Source: JAAOIF01 sp965206195
Lineage (GTDB): Bacteria > Pseudomonadota > Gammaproteobacteria > PS1 > Pseudothioglobaceae
Reading direction: 5' to 3'
Assembly: GCA_965206195.1 (NCBI GenBank)
Contig: CBDBIZ010000011.1
Location: forward strand, 1,516,925-1,580,924
Length of the DNA stretch: 64,000 nt
A program made the translations under genes and the position numbers. Below are positions 1-7,205 of the stretch, one piece after another. How positions within the stretch are numbered: the first letter of the stretch is position 1; every line of letters begins with the position of its first letter. Under the pieces are notes generated by a model. It was not told the DNA's origin. It made no database searches and saw nothing but the letters and a program-made list of their open reading frames with translations.

Positions 1-330
1 AAATATTTACAAAGTGTCGGCTATTATGACCATAATAACAAAATTAAAAACATTCTAAAAGAATTAAAAAAACTAGATTGTAATGGTTATTATCCTTTAC
101 ATCTAGAACCAAGCGAGTTTGATAAAATAAAACTAGTGTTAAATTATTGTAAAAATAACAGCAATATAAAGACCTTCTATGATGTGGAAAGCAGATTAGA
201 TTTAACCGACAAAAGACATAAATTATTGACTGTATTATTATATTACATGGCAGAATATCAAAATTTAATTGATGAACTTCTACCACAGTCTGCTGTTGAA
301 TATTACAATATATTCAAAAAAGAAGTATAA
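1..330 (+). CDS. Hypothetical protein, 3' part only
   Basis: The reading frame is open from the first base of the window to a TAA at 328-330, giving at least 109 residues, so the gene begins outside the window. A GTG at 136 could serve as an internal start, but the open frame upstream and its similar Lys/Asn/Ile-rich composition argue that the longer frame is real. The product looks soluble, mostly helical and rich in Lys, Asn and Tyr, with no signal peptide or membrane segment. I do not recognise the family. It ends 8 bases before the hicB-like gene on the same strand, so it may be co-transcribed with the toxin-antitoxin pair. No function is proposed. Confidence 0.5.
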   Translation, partial: KYLQSVGYYDHNNKIKNILKELKKLDCNGYYPLHLEPSEFDKIKLVLNYCKNNSNIKTFYDVESRLDLTDKRHKLLTVLLYYMAEYQNLIDELLPQSAVEYYNIFKKEV

Positions 331-338
331 TAACTACC

Positions 339-650
339 ATGAAAGCAAATATTACAATTGATATTAAGGCAGAATTTGTAAAAGACAAAGATGGCTATAC
401 CGCATACGCCGATGTTTTTAATGCTTATGGTATGGGTAACACCAAAATTGAAGCGCAAAGAAGCCTAAAACAAGCCATTGATATTTATGTTGATGAGTAT
501 ATGCGTTTGGGTGTTTTATTTGATAAATTGCAAGAGTTTGGCTTTAAAAAGAGCGTCATTATTCCTAAGCCAAAAAAGAATAAAACCTACAAAAAAATCA
601 ACTACGATATACCTCTAAATAACTATGGCAAAGAAAGGCTACACGCATAA
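339..650 (+). CDS. hicB: HicB-family antitoxin
   Basis: A 103-residue protein whose first 60 residues resemble the partial RNase H fold of HicB antitoxins: a beta strand (ITIDIKAEF), a GYTAYADVF segment in the place of the usual D-G-Y/F...PD.pG region, and a helix containing EAQRSLKQAID, which is where HicB proteins carry EA...A/L..A. The C-terminus is short, basic and lacks an obvious DNA-binding domain. The frame overlaps the downstream HicA-like gene by 26 bases, implying translational coupling. In this family HicB binds and neutralises HicA and often represses the operon. The antitoxin-first order occurs in several hic loci. Assignment is by pattern and neighbour; the HicA partner is the stronger evidence. 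Confidence 0.72.
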   Translation: MKANITIDIKAEFVKDKDGYTAYADVFNAYGMGNTKIEAQRSLKQAIDIYVDEYMRLGVLFDKLQEFGFKKSVIIPKPKKNKTYKKINYDIPLNNYGKERLHA

Positions 651-888
651 AATAACGCCAATCAAGCCGAATAAGGCTATCAAAATCTTTAAACAATTAG
701 GTTTTAAACAAGTGCCAAGTGCTGGCGGTGGTAGTCATATGGTATTCAAGAAAAATCCTAATAACATAGACTTTTTAGTATTGGTCAAACACGGAAGTAA
801 TCCTATAACACCTGATGCTATAAAAAGAATGTTGAAAAATGGAAAAATTACCGAAAAACAGTACTTAGACGCTTTCAACTCCATCTAG
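625..888 (+). CDS. hicA: HicA-family mRNA interferase toxin
   Basis: An 87-residue basic protein of the YcfA/HicA double-stranded-RNA-binding-like fold. The diagnostic pieces are visible: a helix ending KQLGFKQV, then GGGSHMVFKK, in which the G-S-H motif carries the presumed catalytic histidine, a strand with LVLVKHG, and a C-terminal helix in the usual P.....I...L pattern (TPDAIKRMLKNGKI). HicA toxins cleave mRNA and tmRNA and are inhibited by HicB. It overlaps the 3' end of the hicB-like gene by 26 bases. Nothing looks truncated: the length is at the upper end for the family and all motif positions are present, so the toxin may be active. Confidence 0.8.
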   Translation: MAKKGYTHKITPIKPNKAIKIFKQLGFKQVPSAGGGSHMVFKKNPNNIDFLVLVKHGSNPITPDAIKRMLKNGKITEKQYLDAFNSI

Positions 889-897
889 TTTATTCGT

Positions 898-969
898 ATG
901 AAATTAACACATAATCAAAAAATAGTTATTTGGGTTTGGGTAATGGTGCTACTTATTCTTGCTATTTAA
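898..969 (+). CDS. Possible small membrane peptide (23 aa)
   Basis: Ten bases after the hicA stop an ATG opens a 23-codon frame. It has a short polar start (MKLTHNQK) and then an uninterrupted hydrophobic stretch of about 15 residues ending at TAA. That is the shape of a single-span small membrane protein. There is no clear ribosome-binding site, and the frame could be chance in AT-rich DNA. It lies between hicA and the convergent XRE regulator. Confidence 0.2.
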   Translation: MKLTHNQKIVIWVWVMVLLILAI

Positions 970-995
970 ACGCTTGATTAAAAAATCCTTGATTT

Positions 996-1556
996 TCAGT
1001 AATAATTACCAGGAAAAACATCGTTGATATTTTGCTTTGGCTTTTTAGAAAATATACTTTTAACCCAGTCAAAAACATCAAAACCGTTTCTCTCTGCAAC
1101 ACTCCACAAAAATACCACAGTGCCAACCAACGCAACTGCAGCAACTGCACCTTTGTTTGATGTTTCGTGAATTTCGGAGGTCTCTATATTTTCCTGTTTT
1201 TCTGACTGCACAGCCTTAACGATATCTACTTTTATATCATTATCGTTATCAAAAGTATAGCCATCCTCACCATCTTCTTCTAAATACTCATCCTCGATAA
1301 CGTGGTTATCTGTAATCATGCCATCATTGGCATAAATATTTAGCCCTTGAGAATTAAGCGTTTTACCTGCAAAAACGTAACCTTTGTTTTCATAAAAAGC
1401 GATAAGTTGTTTCAGGTAATACTCTGGCATTTCAAATTTACCCGCCTCAAATAAAGACAAATAGCCACGATTAATATCTGCACCTTGTGCGGTTTTATTC
1501 TGAGAAATATTAAGGCTTTCTCTCGCCTGTTTTGATTGCTGTCCTGTAATTAGCAT
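996..1556 (-). CDS. Membrane-anchored XRE-type HTH regulator
   Basis: A 186-residue protein. Residues 3-55 form a helix-turn-helix of the XRE/Cro class (ITGQQSKQARESL..SQN.TA...INRGYLSLFEAGK). Residues about 86-110 are a strongly acidic linker (EDEYLEEDGEDG). A hydrophobic segment at about 136-153 (AVAAVALVGTVVFLWSV) is a probable transmembrane helix, followed by a short basic tail. A DNA-binding domain tethered to the membrane suggests a sensor or signalling regulator rather than a simple repressor. Its promoter region has repeated GTTACA elements that could be its operator. It is convergent with the hic genes. The regulated genes are unknown. Confidence 0.65.
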   Translation of the reverse strand: MLITGQQSKQARESLNISQNKTAQGADINRGYLSLFEAGKFEMPEYYLKQLIAFYENKGYVFAGKTLNSQGLNIYANDGMITDNHVIEDEYLEEDGEDGYTFDNDNDIKVDIVKAVQSEKQENIETSEIHETSNKGAVAAVALVGTVVFLWSVAERNGFDVFDWVKSIFSKKPKQNINDVFPGNYY

Positions 1557-1584
1557 TTTTTACCTCATTTATTGTTAAACAAGG

Positions 1585-1617
1585 CTTACAGGTTACACTA
1601 TAGTTACATTTTGTCAA
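1585..1617 (-). promoter_or_regulatory. Putative promoter/operator of the XRE regulator
   Basis: On the minus strand a perfect TTGACA (plus coordinates 1612-1617) lies upstream of the regulator. Three related hexamers follow on the plus strand: GTTACA at 1603-1608, GTTACA at 1592-1597 and CTTACA at 1585-1590. The first two are one helical turn (11 bp) apart, and the palindrome ACTATAGT at 1597-1604 lies between and across them. Such spacing suits a dimeric helix-turn-helix protein. Autoregulation is inferred; no well-placed -10 hexamer was found. Confidence 0.35.
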
Positions 1618-1644
1618 ATTTTGGCGAAAAATGTATGGATAAAT

Positions 1645-1665
1645 AACGCTTGATAATCAAGCGTT
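1645..1665 (-). terminator. Probable terminator after tRNA-Arg
   Basis: A perfect 9-bp inverted repeat (AACGCTTGA / TCAAGCGTT) with a TAA loop lies about 30 bases beyond the 3' end of tRNA-Arg. In the minus direction it is followed by a T-rich stretch (TTATTTATCC). It could equally sit between convergent or divergent transcripts. The left arm sequence AACGCTTGAT recurs at 969-978, on the other side of the XRE gene. Confidence 0.45.
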
Positions 1666-1693
1666 AAACCTTGTTAAATAAAGGCTTTAGAGT

Positions 1694-1770
1694 TGGTGCG
1701 CTCGAGGTGATTCGAACACCCGACATTTGGCTTCGGAGGCCAATACTCTATCCAGCTGAGCTACGAGCGC
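1694..1770 (-). tRNA. tRNA-Arg (CCG)
   Basis: The reverse complement folds as a complete cloverleaf. The 7-bp acceptor stem is GCGCTCG/CGAGCGC, the D-arm is GTAGCTCAGCTGGATAGAG, the anticodon stem is TTGGC/GCCAA with loop CTCCGAA (anticodon CCG), the T-arm contains GTTCGAATC, and the 3' CCA is encoded (77 nt including CCA). It reads CGG arginine codons. Confidence 0.96.
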
Positions 1771-1796
1771 ATATAAATGCAAAATATGTATATTGA

Positions 1797-2117
1797 CTAA
1801 CTGTCGTTAGAACAAAAAACAGCTTGCATATTGGCAACCAATTTTAAAATTTTAGCATCTTTAACTTTACATAAAATTTTATTACCATCACGCCGAGATT
1901 CAATAATTTCTTTAGTTCTAAGAATATCAATATGTTGTGAGATATTAGACTGAGAAGAGCCCACTTTCTTAACAATTTCAAGTACTGGCATTTCTTCATT
2001 TTTAAGCGCACATAAAATTTTTAAACGCAACGGGTGTGCCATTGCTTTTAAGGCCTTAGTAGCCTTTTCAATGTCTTCTTCTTTTTCCAATAAAGTTACT
2101 TCACTTATCATCATCAA
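1797..2117 (-). CDS. ArsR/SmtB-family repressor, candidate persulfide sensor (BigR/SqrR-like)
   Basis: A 106-residue winged helix-turn-helix protein. It has the ArsR signature AMAHPLRLKILCALKN, a recognition helix SSQSNISQHIDILR, and a beta-wing around SRRDGNKILCKV. There is no metal-binding ELCVCDL-type motif. It does have Cys36 (in KILCAL) and Cys102 (in VFCS), 66 residues apart. From memory, the redox cysteines of SqrR (41/107) and BigR (42/108) have the same spacing and sit in equivalent helices. Those proteins form a tetrasulfide bridge in response to persulfides and derepress sulfide-oxidation genes. A third cysteine, Cys83, lies in the wing. The gene follows the mlaC-like gene by 12 bases and probably shares its transcript. 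The persulfide-sensing role is inferred. Confidence 0.8.
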   Translation of the reverse strand: MMMISEVTLLEKEEDIEKATKALKAMAHPLRLKILCALKNEEMPVLEIVKKVGSSQSNISQHIDILRTKEIIESRRDGNKILCKVKDAKILKLVANMQAVFCSNDS

Positions 2118-2129
2118 ATACTCGCTATA

Positions 2130-2723
2130 TTAGTTAAATTTTTCTAGAATTTTATAAATGCCATATCTTCTTGCTTGAATTAATACCACTTTTTGATAAT
2201 AATTAATCAAACTGTCGTTATTTAACACAATATCAAAAATCTGCCATTTTTTGTTGTCATTTTGGTGAAACAACAAGTCAATATAAAAACCAAATGCGTA
2301 ATAATTATTCACCCTAAGTTTGACCAAAATATTATTATTCATAATAGGTCTTGCAGAAACAAAACTAAGTGAAGTTGAATTGATTTGAGACAACTTAGAC
2401 AATAAAATAGCAACAATATTGTCTTTTAATTTATTAGCAAAAGATTGAACTTCTGCCTGACTAAAATCTGTATTCAGCACCCATAAAACTTCATTGGCGA
2501 TATAATTAAAATCAAATAAAGGGGTAATTTCCCTCTCAAGCAGTATGTTGGCTGCTTTTGGTAGGTGTTGTGCTTTGGATAATTGATTGAGCTTAACAAT
2601 AACCGATTGAATAGTTTCAACAGGACTATCGTCTAGTGCCTTTGTTGTTTCTGTCTGATTTGCGAATACAACCGATGATATAAATAAACCCAGTATTGAT
2701 AAAATTAGATTCACTCTTTTCAC
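2130..2723 (-). CDS. mlaC: MlaC/Ttg2D-family periplasmic phospholipid-binding protein
   Basis: A 197-residue protein with a signal peptide (basic MKR, hydrophobic core, cleavage after VVFA at about residue 21). The mature region matches the MlaC pattern: an N-terminal helix with P..TIQSVI..LN, a PLFDFNYIANEVL segment that corresponds to the family's ..FDF..ma...LG motif, and a C-terminal half of strands (VKLRVNNYYAFGFYIDLLF) ending in helices with YGIYKILEKF. MlaC ferries phospholipids between the outer membrane and the MlaFEDB complex, but no other mla gene is present here. Translation starts at GTG 2723, with GGGAG seven bases upstream. The usual Gly after the FDF motif is not conserved, so this is a divergent member. 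Confidence 0.7.
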   Translation of the reverse strand: MKRVNLILSILGLFISSVVFANQTETTKALDDSPVETIQSVIVKLNQLSKAQHLPKAANILLEREITPLFDFNYIANEVLWVLNTDFSQAEVQSFANKLKDNIVAILLSKLSQINSTSLSFVSARPIMNNNILVKLRVNNYYAFGFYIDLLFHQNDNKKWQIFDIVLNNDSLINYYQKVVLIQARRYGIYKILEKFN

Positions 2724-2833
2724 GTTTTCTCCCTGTATATATAAAAAACCAAGTAAAATTTACAAAATTACAAAAGGCCTGTATAACTTTCACAGTATTA
2801 TATTTAAACTTTCTATAACCAAACAATTATATT

Positions 2834-4192
2834 ATGCTTTTCTTTAATTTTTTTAAACATCTGTCTTTCCTGGTATTTTGCTATACTTTACTAAGTACGC
2901 CATTTGTCCATGCACAAACTAATACTAACAAACAAAAACTAGAGGCTTTTTTTACAGATTTAGAATCATTTAGCAAGGTATTTAGCAGTATCAAGCAGCT
3001 CTATGTTGATGAAACCACCAATAAAGAATTATTTGATCATGCTATCAAAGGTATGGTTAATGGGTTGGACCCGCACTCAAATTACCTAAAGCCCAGACAA
3101 CAACAAGATTTGCTTGAAAATGCTTCGGGTAAATTTGGTGGATTAGGTATTGTTATCGACATGAAGGATGAAGCGATTCAGGTCGTTTCCCCGATTGATG
3201 ACACTCCTGCTTATCGTGCTGGCATTCAAACGGGTGATTTAATTATCAAAATTGGTGACAAGCCAGTTCGCGGCATGACGCTGGAAGACGGTGTAAACTT
3301 GATGCGTGGAGAGCCAAATACCGATATTAAACTCACTATTTTACGTAAAAACAAAAAGCCTTTTGTGGTCAATATTACCCGTCAGATTATCACCATTACT
3401 TCGGTCAAAGGTTATTTGTTAGAGCATAACATTGGCTATATTCGTATTGCTAGTTTCCAAAACCCAACCATCAATCTATTAAAAGAAATACTTGAACGTT
3501 TAGTTAAAGAGAATGAACAACAACTTACATCACTCATTCTTGATTTAAGAAACAATCCGGGCGGGGTTCTTAATAGTGCCGTGGATATCGCTAATTTATT
3601 TATTGATAAAGAGGGTTTGGTGGTTTATACCAAGGGTCGTATTCCCAGTTCAAACCTTAAATTTAAAACTAAGCCTGGTGATATTATCAACGGCGCACCT
3701 ATAGTGGTTTTAATCAATGAAGGCTCCGCTTCAGCATCAGAAATTGTCGCTGGTGCACTACAAGACCACCAACGTGCTATTATCATGGGCAAGGCTTCAT
3801 TTGGTAAAGGCTCGGTGCAAACCATCATTGAATTACCCGAAGGCTATGGTTTAAAAGTAACCACAGCGCGCTACTACACACCACTTGGACGCTCTATTCA
3901 AGCCAAAGGCATTGAACCAGATGTTGCTTTAAAAAATATCAGTCTTGAAAATGAAGAAGAGGACAGTGTGATTGATACTAAAGAAAGTGATTTGACGGGT
4001 CATTTAGAGGTTGAAGACCCTTCCAAATTATCCACTGAAGAAATTTTAAACTCACAAAAATACAACAAAACCGAGCAAAACAAAAAAGCCATTGAACAGC
4101 TTAAAAAGGATTATTTTATCCATGAGGCCAGCAATTTGCTCAAAGCGCTAACCGTACTTAATAAGCCTCAAAAGATTGATAAACAAGAATAA
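2834..4192 (+). CDS. ctpA: Carboxy-terminal processing protease (S41 family)
   Basis: A 452-residue periplasmic serine protease. A signal peptide ends near PFVHA (residue 27). A PDZ domain follows at about 100-185 (GGLGIVIDM...SPIDDTPAYRAGIQTGDLI.KI). The S41 catalytic core runs from about 200 to 370, with DLRNNPGG at 237-244. The catalytic triad can be placed by spacing to CtpB: Ser300 in GSASASE, Lys325 and Gln329 in GKGSVQ, with offsets of 25 and 29. The last 80 residues are polar and less conserved. CTPs degrade or trim periplasmic and lipoprotein targets. The stop codon overlaps the parA start by one base, so the three genes ctp-parA-parB form a tight operon. Confidence 0.93.
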   Translation: MLFFNFFKHLSFLVFCYTLLSTPFVHAQTNTNKQKLEAFFTDLESFSKVFSSIKQLYVDETTNKELFDHAIKGMVNGLDPHSNYLKPRQQQDLLENASGKFGGLGIVIDMKDEAIQVVSPIDDTPAYRAGIQTGDLIIKIGDKPVRGMTLEDGVNLMRGEPNTDIKLTILRKNKKPFVVNITRQIITITSVKGYLLEHNIGYIRIASFQNPTINLLKEILERLVKENEQQLTSLILDLRNNPGGVLNSAVDIANLFIDKEGLVVYTKGRIPSSNLKFKTKPGDIINGAPIVVLINEGSASASEIVAGALQDHQRAIIMGKASFGKGSVQTIIELPEGYGLKVTTARYYTPLGRSIQAKGIEPDVALKNISLENEEEDSVIDTKESDLTGHLEVEDPSKLSTEEILNSQKYNKTEQNKKAIEQLKKDYFIHEASNLLKALTVLNKPQKIDKQE

Positions 4193-4965
4193 TGGCGATT
4201 GTTCTTTCAGTTGCAAATCAAAAAGGTGGCGTAGGAAAAACCACCACCGCTGTTAATTTAAGTACTGCTTTAAGGATTATTAAAAAACGAGTTTTATTGG
4301 TTGATATCGACCCTCAAGGTAATGCCACCATGGGCTGTGGAATTGATAAATACAACCTAGAAAATTCAATTTGCGAATTGCTATTAGACGAATGCAGTAT
4401 TGCTAAAACCATTACCCATGCGTCTAACGTTAATATCGATATATTACCTGCCAATACAGATTTAATCGCTGCTGAAATCGCATTACTCGGTCGTAAAAAC
4501 TCTGAATACGCGCTAAAACAAGCCATTGCCAAGATTGATAATCAATATGACTATATTTTGATTGATTGCCCACCTTCGCTAAATATGCTCACTATTAACG
4601 CTTTTACTGCCTCTAGGGGCATTATCATCCCAATGCAATGTGAATATTATGCTTTGGAAGGTTTAAGTGCGCTGATGCAAACCATTGAGAAAATCCAAAC
4701 CACTACCAATCCTAAATTAGAAATCACTGGGCTTATTCGCACCATGTTTGATACACGTAATAATCTATCCAACGAAGTGTCCATTCAATTATTACAACAT
4801 TTTTCGCATAAAGTCTTTAAAACCATCATCCCTAGAAATGTAAAATTAGCCGAAGCACCAAGTTTTGGTCAGGCTGTCATTAGCTATGCTAAATCATCCA
4901 AAGGGTCAATTTCATATATTTCACTTGCCAGTGAAGTTTTAAGAAAAACAATGAGGGTTTTATAA
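4192..4965 (+). CDS. parA: ParA/Soj chromosome-partitioning ATPase
   Basis: A 257-residue deviant Walker-A ATPase. The P-loop KGGVGKTTT (residues 11-19) has the signature Lys before the glycines, VDIDPQGNAT is motif A', and LIDCPPSLN is Walker B. The protein lacks the N-terminal helix-turn-helix of plasmid ParA proteins and so is of the chromosomal Soj type. It forms DNA-bound ATP dimers that move ParB-parS complexes. It lies between ctp and parB, four bases from the parB start. The chromosomal par locus usually sits near the origin beside gidA/gidB, but here it is next to ctp and lepB, as in other rearranged small gammaproteobacterial genomes. Confidence 0.94.
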   Translation: MAIVLSVANQKGGVGKTTTAVNLSTALRIIKKRVLLVDIDPQGNATMGCGIDKYNLENSICELLLDECSIAKTITHASNVNIDILPANTDLIAAEIALLGRKNSEYALKQAIAKIDNQYDYILIDCPPSLNMLTINAFTASRGIIIPMQCEYYALEGLSALMQTIEKIQTTTNPKLEITGLIRTMFDTRNNLSNEVSIQLLQHFSHKVFKTIIPRNVKLAEAPSFGQAVISYAKSSKGSISYISLASEVLRKTMRVL

Positions 4966-4968
4966 AGA

Positions 4969-5826
4969 ATGACTAAAACACAAAAACTTGGTCGCGGATT
5001 AGATATTTTATTGGGTCAAGTGCCAACTGCAAATCATCAATCCAGCACCGATACAAGCAACCTAACAACTTTAAAAATAGATGCGTTGCAACGTGGCAAA
5101 TTTCAACCTAGGGACGACATTGACCCAGAGACACTTAACGAGCTCGCCGACTCCATCACCTCACAAGGGATTATTCAACCGCTGGTTGTACGTAGAGTCG
5201 CCAATGAAAAATACGAAATCATCGCTGGTGAGCGACGTTGGCGCGCCGCTAAAATTGCCAAACTCAGCGAAGTGCCTGTCATCATTCGTGAGATTAATGA
5301 CCAGGTTGCGCTTGCTATTGGGCTGATTGAAAACATCCAACGTGAATCACTCACCCCGCTTGAAGAAGCAAAAGCACTACAACAATTGATTGATGATTTT
5401 AAAATGACCCATGAAGAAATCTCGAATGTGGTCGGTCGTTCTCGCTCTGCAGTCAGTAATCTGATTCGTCTGTTACAACTAGAAGATGTGGTTAAAAAAC
5501 TACTCAATGCTGATCAATTGGAAATGGGTCATGCGCGTGCATTATTGTCGCTCAAAGGCGAACAACAAGTTGAAGTCGCTGCACAAGTGGTGAAAAAGGC
5601 TTTATCAGTTCGTCAAACCGAAGCGTTGGTAAAAAAAGAATTAAGTCCAAAAATTGAAAAAATAGCCTCAACAATAGACCCGCATATTGATGCATTAATG
5701 AAATCTTTAAATCAAAAATTAAACGTCAAGACTGAAATTAAATCCACTGGTGATAAAGGTAAAATTACTATCCACTACACATCAAAAGACGAGCTAGAAA
5801 ATATCCTAAAACACATTTTCTTTTAA
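4969..5826 (+). CDS. parB: ParB/Spo0J chromosome-partitioning protein
   Basis: A 285-residue CTP-dependent DNA clamp. It begins with the typical LGRGLDILLG. The ParB/Srx nuclease-like domain follows (residues about 35-125) with QPLVVRR, the CTP-binding GERRWRAAK box and ENIQRE. A helix-turn-helix lies at about 130-185 (THEEISNVVGRSRSAVSNLIRLLQL), and a C-terminal dimerisation helix ends the protein. It partners ParA and binds parS sites. I did not find a canonical parS palindrome in the window by eye. The gene ends seven bases from the convergent lepB stop. Confidence 0.94.
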   Translation: MTKTQKLGRGLDILLGQVPTANHQSSTDTSNLTTLKIDALQRGKFQPRDDIDPETLNELADSITSQGIIQPLVVRRVANEKYEIIAGERRWRAAKIAKLSEVPVIIREINDQVALAIGLIENIQRESLTPLEEAKALQQLIDDFKMTHEEISNVVGRSRSAVSNLIRLLQLEDVVKKLLNADQLEMGHARALLSLKGEQQVEVAAQVVKKALSVRQTEALVKKELSPKIEKIASTIDPHIDALMKSLNQKLNVKTEIKSTGDKGKITIHYTSKDELENILKHIFF

Positions 5827-5832
5827 CGCATT

Positions 5833-6780
5833 TTAGTCAATCAAACCATTGCGACCAAAGGTAAGGGTTTTAAGCGATTGAAGTCTATTAGGTCCAGAAA
5901 TAACGCCGCCAATATCACCATGCGCCCAAATATAAAAAGCTCTGCCAACAATATACTCCTCAGGTACAAAGCCCCAAAAACGACTGTCGCTACTATGTGC
6001 TCGATTATCGCCCATCACTAAATAATGCCCTCTAGGCACAAATGTTTTAACGCCTTTTGAAGCACCATTTGGATGTAGTAAAACATCATGAGGATTGTCA
6101 TCTAACAATTCACGAAAATGCCGATAGCCACTCATTTCAGTCCCCGCCTCAATACCCTGATAAGTGCCAATTTTTTTATACGCAATTTTTCTACCATTAA
6201 CCACTAACTGGTCATTAATATACTCAATGACATCACCTGGAAGCCCAATCACACGTTTAATAAAATCTGCCCCTTTGTAAACTGGTTCAGCCTCATAATT
6301 TGGATATCGAAACACCACCACATCACCTCGTTGTGGGTCGCCAATATCAATCAACTCCTGATTGCTTACTGGCAAATGAAGACCATAAGAAATCTTATCA
6401 ACCAACAAAAAATCATAAGTTAAGAAAGTTGGCATCATTGAGTTAGAGGGGATTCTAAACGGTTCAATTACAAAACCGCGCAGTAGAAATACTAATAATA
6501 GTACCGGAAAAAACTCAGCTGACCATTGGACAATTTTAGGTCGATCTAAATATTTTTGAGCTTTATTAAACTTTAAAAAACACAAAAAATAAAGCCACTT
6601 ACTCAGGGCTGATTTTTGTTGTTCTGGTATGGATTGTTCGCCTTTATTATTAGCTGGTTCTTTTGTTTGACTCAAGAACAATTGATCAACAACCACAACC
6701 ATAAATGCAATCAATAAAAACAAGGCTAAAAAACTAGAGACATCCCAAGCAAAAAAACCTGATGCGTTTTCAATAGTCAT
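5833..6780 (-). CDS. lepB: Signal peptidase I
   Basis: This inner-membrane serine peptidase removes Sec and Tat signal peptides. With the start at ATG 6780 it has 315 residues, close to the E. coli enzyme. A first transmembrane segment lies at residues 12-36, then a charged cytoplasmic loop, a second membrane segment (FFPVLLLVFLLRGFVI), and the catalytic domain. The nucleophile is Ser114 in IPSNSMMPT and the general base is Lys175 in DFIKRVIGLPGD. The box D/E motif MGDNRAHSSDSR is present. An upstream in-frame ATG at 6828 would add 16 residues but would overlap a good -10 hexamer for the divergent gene, so the shorter start is preferred. Confidence 0.93.
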   Translation of the reverse strand: MTIENASGFFAWDVSSFLALFLLIAFMVVVVDQLFLSQTKEPANNKGEQSIPEQQKSALSKWLYFLCFLKFNKAQKYLDRPKIVQWSAEFFPVLLLVFLLRGFVIEPFRIPSNSMMPTFLTYDFLLVDKISYGLHLPVSNQELIDIGDPQRGDVVVFRYPNYEAEPVYKGADFIKRVIGLPGDVIEYINDQLVVNGRKIAYKKIGTYQGIEAGTEMSGYRHFRELLDDNPHDVLLHPNGASKGVKTFVPRGHYLVMGDNRAHSSDSRFWGFVPEEYIVGRAFYIWAHGDIGGVISGPNRLQSLKTLTFGRNGLID

Positions 6781-6814
6781 GATAAAAAGTGTAGAAAAAA
6801 TAAAGGGCTTATTA

Positions 6815-6846
6815 TATAATATTTTCATTATTATTTTACATTGGAG
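6815..6846 (+). promoter_or_regulatory. Putative promoter and RBS of the DsrC-like gene
   Basis: A perfect TATAAT at 6815-6820 is followed by a ribosome-binding site GGAG at 6842-6845, seven bases before the ATG at 6853. The -35 region is poor. This placement decides both the ATG start of the plus-strand gene and the shorter start of lepB. Confidence 0.45.
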
Positions 6847-6852
6847 AATATA

Positions 6853-7179
6853 ATGGCATTAGCAGATTTACAAAGAGACGCTCACGGCTACTTGGTTGAT
6901 CTTAGTTCGTGGAATGAAGGCATTGCTCACGAGCTGGCAGAAGAAGAAGGGATAACATTAACCAATGAGAGTTTTAAATTGATTAACTTTTTGCGTGATG
7001 AATACATCAACAACAATGCTAACCAGCCAAACGAACGCAATATGGTCAAAGACTTAAAAGGTGATTGGGAAGGAAAACTCACCACCAAAGAACTGTACGC
7101 CTTATTTCCTAAAGGCCCTGCTAAACAAGCAGGCAAAGTTGCAGGATTGCCTGAAACTAAGCGCAAAGGTGGCTACTAA
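6853..7179 (+). CDS. DsrC/TusE-family protein lacking both cysteines (RspA-like)
   Basis: A 108-residue protein with the DsrC/TusE fold: D..GYL.D...WNE.IA..LA..EGI.LT near the N-terminus, then a helix-rich middle with NFLRDEYI. In DsrC the C-terminal arm carries two conserved cysteines, and TusE keeps one. Here the arm reads KVAGLPETKRKGGY and the whole protein has no cysteine, so it cannot carry persulfide or form the DsrC trisulfide. Cysteine-free homologues have been grouped as RspA and proposed to be regulatory. It is monocistronic, divergent from lepB, with its own promoter. The ATG 6853 is preferred over an upstream in-frame TTG at 6841 because the Shine-Dalgarno lies between them. Confidence 0.85.
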   Translation: MALADLQRDAHGYLVDLSSWNEGIAHELAEEEGITLTNESFKLINFLRDEYINNNANQPNERNMVKDLKGDWEGKLTTKELYALFPKGPAKQAGKVAGLPETKRKGGY

Positions 7180-7180
7180 A

Positions 7181-7205
7181 AATAGTAAAACCTTGTTATT
7201 TTTTT
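7181..7205. terminator. Weak hairpin plus T-tract between convergent genes
   Basis: An 8-bp stem with two G-T pairs (AATAGTAA / TTGTTATT, loop AACC) is followed by TTTTT at 7201-7205, between the stops of the DsrC-like gene and aroA. It is the only terminator-like element in this 24-base gap. Confidence 0.3.

Noticed and set aside
5081..5507. Open frames overlapping parB on both strands
   Set aside because: They are shadows of the parB frame with no recognisable domains.
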